The position numbers and the translations under genes are program-made. This document shows, in pieces, positions 38,397 through 38,470 of a stretch of DNA of 38,470 nt. Positions within the stretch are counted from its first letter, which is position 1, and every line of letters starts with the position of its first letter. Origin of the DNA: Acidobacteriota bacterium (GTDB taxonomy: Bacteria; Acidobacteriota; Terriglobia; Terriglobales; Acidobacteriaceae); contig JAJXZT010000061.1 in the NCBI GenBank assembly GCA_021779935.1, positions 82,501 to 120,970 on the forward strand, written 5' to 3'. The notes under the pieces were generated by a model that was not told the DNA's origin, did no database searches, and saw only the letters and a list, made by a program, of their open reading frames with translations.

Positions 38397-38467
38397 GTCC
38401 ATTTGTTCCGGAGCGGAGAAGCTGATGGCTGCGACGCAATCTGCTGCTTCGGAAGGAACAAATGGAC
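38397..38467. repeat. Perfect 13-bp inverted repeat at window edge
   Basis: GTCCATTTGTTCC (38397-38409) is repeated inverted as GGAACAAATGGAC (38455-38467), 45 bases apart. A 5-bp inner stem GAAGC / GCTTC (38418-38422, 38446-38450) may stack inside. The right context is cut off. Confidence 0.7.
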
Positions 38468-38470
38468 CTT

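Larger units (their letters stand above)
37736..38470. other. Right-end non-coding region rich in repeats
   Basis: 735 bases without a supportable gene. In order it holds an AT-rich repeat (37741-37775), a set of TTTCAAAA-type repeats with dyad (37834-37915), a 9-bp tandem repeat (38111-38146), an inverted composite repeat (38150-38360) and a 13-bp inverted repeat (38397-38467). The minus-strand frames here (up to 154 codons) simply follow these repeats. Confidence 0.65.

Noticed and set aside
37938-38402. 154-codon minus-strand frame at the right end
   Set aside because: It follows the composite repeat and its product repeats CALCVH / RPLR-type words, a sign of translated intergenic repeat rather than a gene.
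1-38470. tRNA, rRNA, CRISPR, integrase or transposase genes
   Set aside because: Both strands were searched by eye for T-loop GTTCRANNC contexts, regular spaced repeats and transposase motifs, and nothing convincing was found. A tRNA or Infernal scan was not possible here.

Overview
The window looks like a chromosomal stretch of a moderately GC-rich, Gram-negative, soil-type bacterium, most likely an acidobacterium (Koribacter/Terriglobales-like). This is an inference from the kinds of genes present: many secreted TPR proteins, a PF13601-type regulator beside a membrane protein, a 7-bladed propeller lipoprotein, a pilus ATPase with a cyclic-nucleotide domain, and intergenic repeats of the CTCTGCG / ATCCGTG type. 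No rRNA, tRNA, CRISPR array, integrase or transposase was seen.

Layout. Positions 1-630 hold little beyond a terminator. 630-2898 (minus) holds two transcription units, cupin (with a possible 50-aa ORF) and membrane protein plus winged-helix regulator. Each is preceded by a copy of the same 21-bp operator-like sequence. 2997-8330 holds a GAF/HD-GYP signalling protein, an HpnI/ceramide-glucosyltransferase-like enzyme and an ArnT/PMT-like glycosyltransferase, the last two convergent and overlapping. 8615-10729 is a PilB/GspE ATPase with a cyclic-nucleotide-binding domain. 11008-12695 is a tight two-gene TcmP / three-Cys-motif (Gp37/Gp68, DUF5131) cassette that looks imported. 12789-17682 (minus) holds a SpoIIE-type phosphatase, a propeller lipoprotein, an unknown secreted protein and a secreted metallo-beta-lactamase-fold protein. 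17838-20353 holds an unknown secreted protein divergent from a bacterioferritin-comigratory peroxiredoxin, then a glycine-zipper protein.

20539-29783 is mostly housekeeping: mpg, a pan operon (panB - unknown membrane-anchored protein - panC) near a deoxynucleoside kinase, a DUF1761 membrane protein, a polysaccharide deacetylase, then purL and purF. 29964-37735 holds two TPR proteins, a dGTPase-like HD hydrolase, an OmpA-like protein, ogt and a zinc-type cation diffusion facilitator. The last 735 bases are non-coding and rich in repeats.

The most striking signal is the peroxiredoxin at 19279-19737. Its reading frame is interrupted only by a TGA exactly at the peroxidatic cysteine codon (TPG-TGA-TIEAC), with a SECIS-like hairpin beginning 9 nt after it. 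This is best read as a selenocysteine peroxiredoxin. Other points worth following are the twin operators, a composite intergenic repeat whose 11-bp stem is kept by compensatory changes, a 72-nt structured element before the dGTPase gene whose G-U pairs orient it on the plus strand, and a perfect 13-bp inverted repeat at the right edge.
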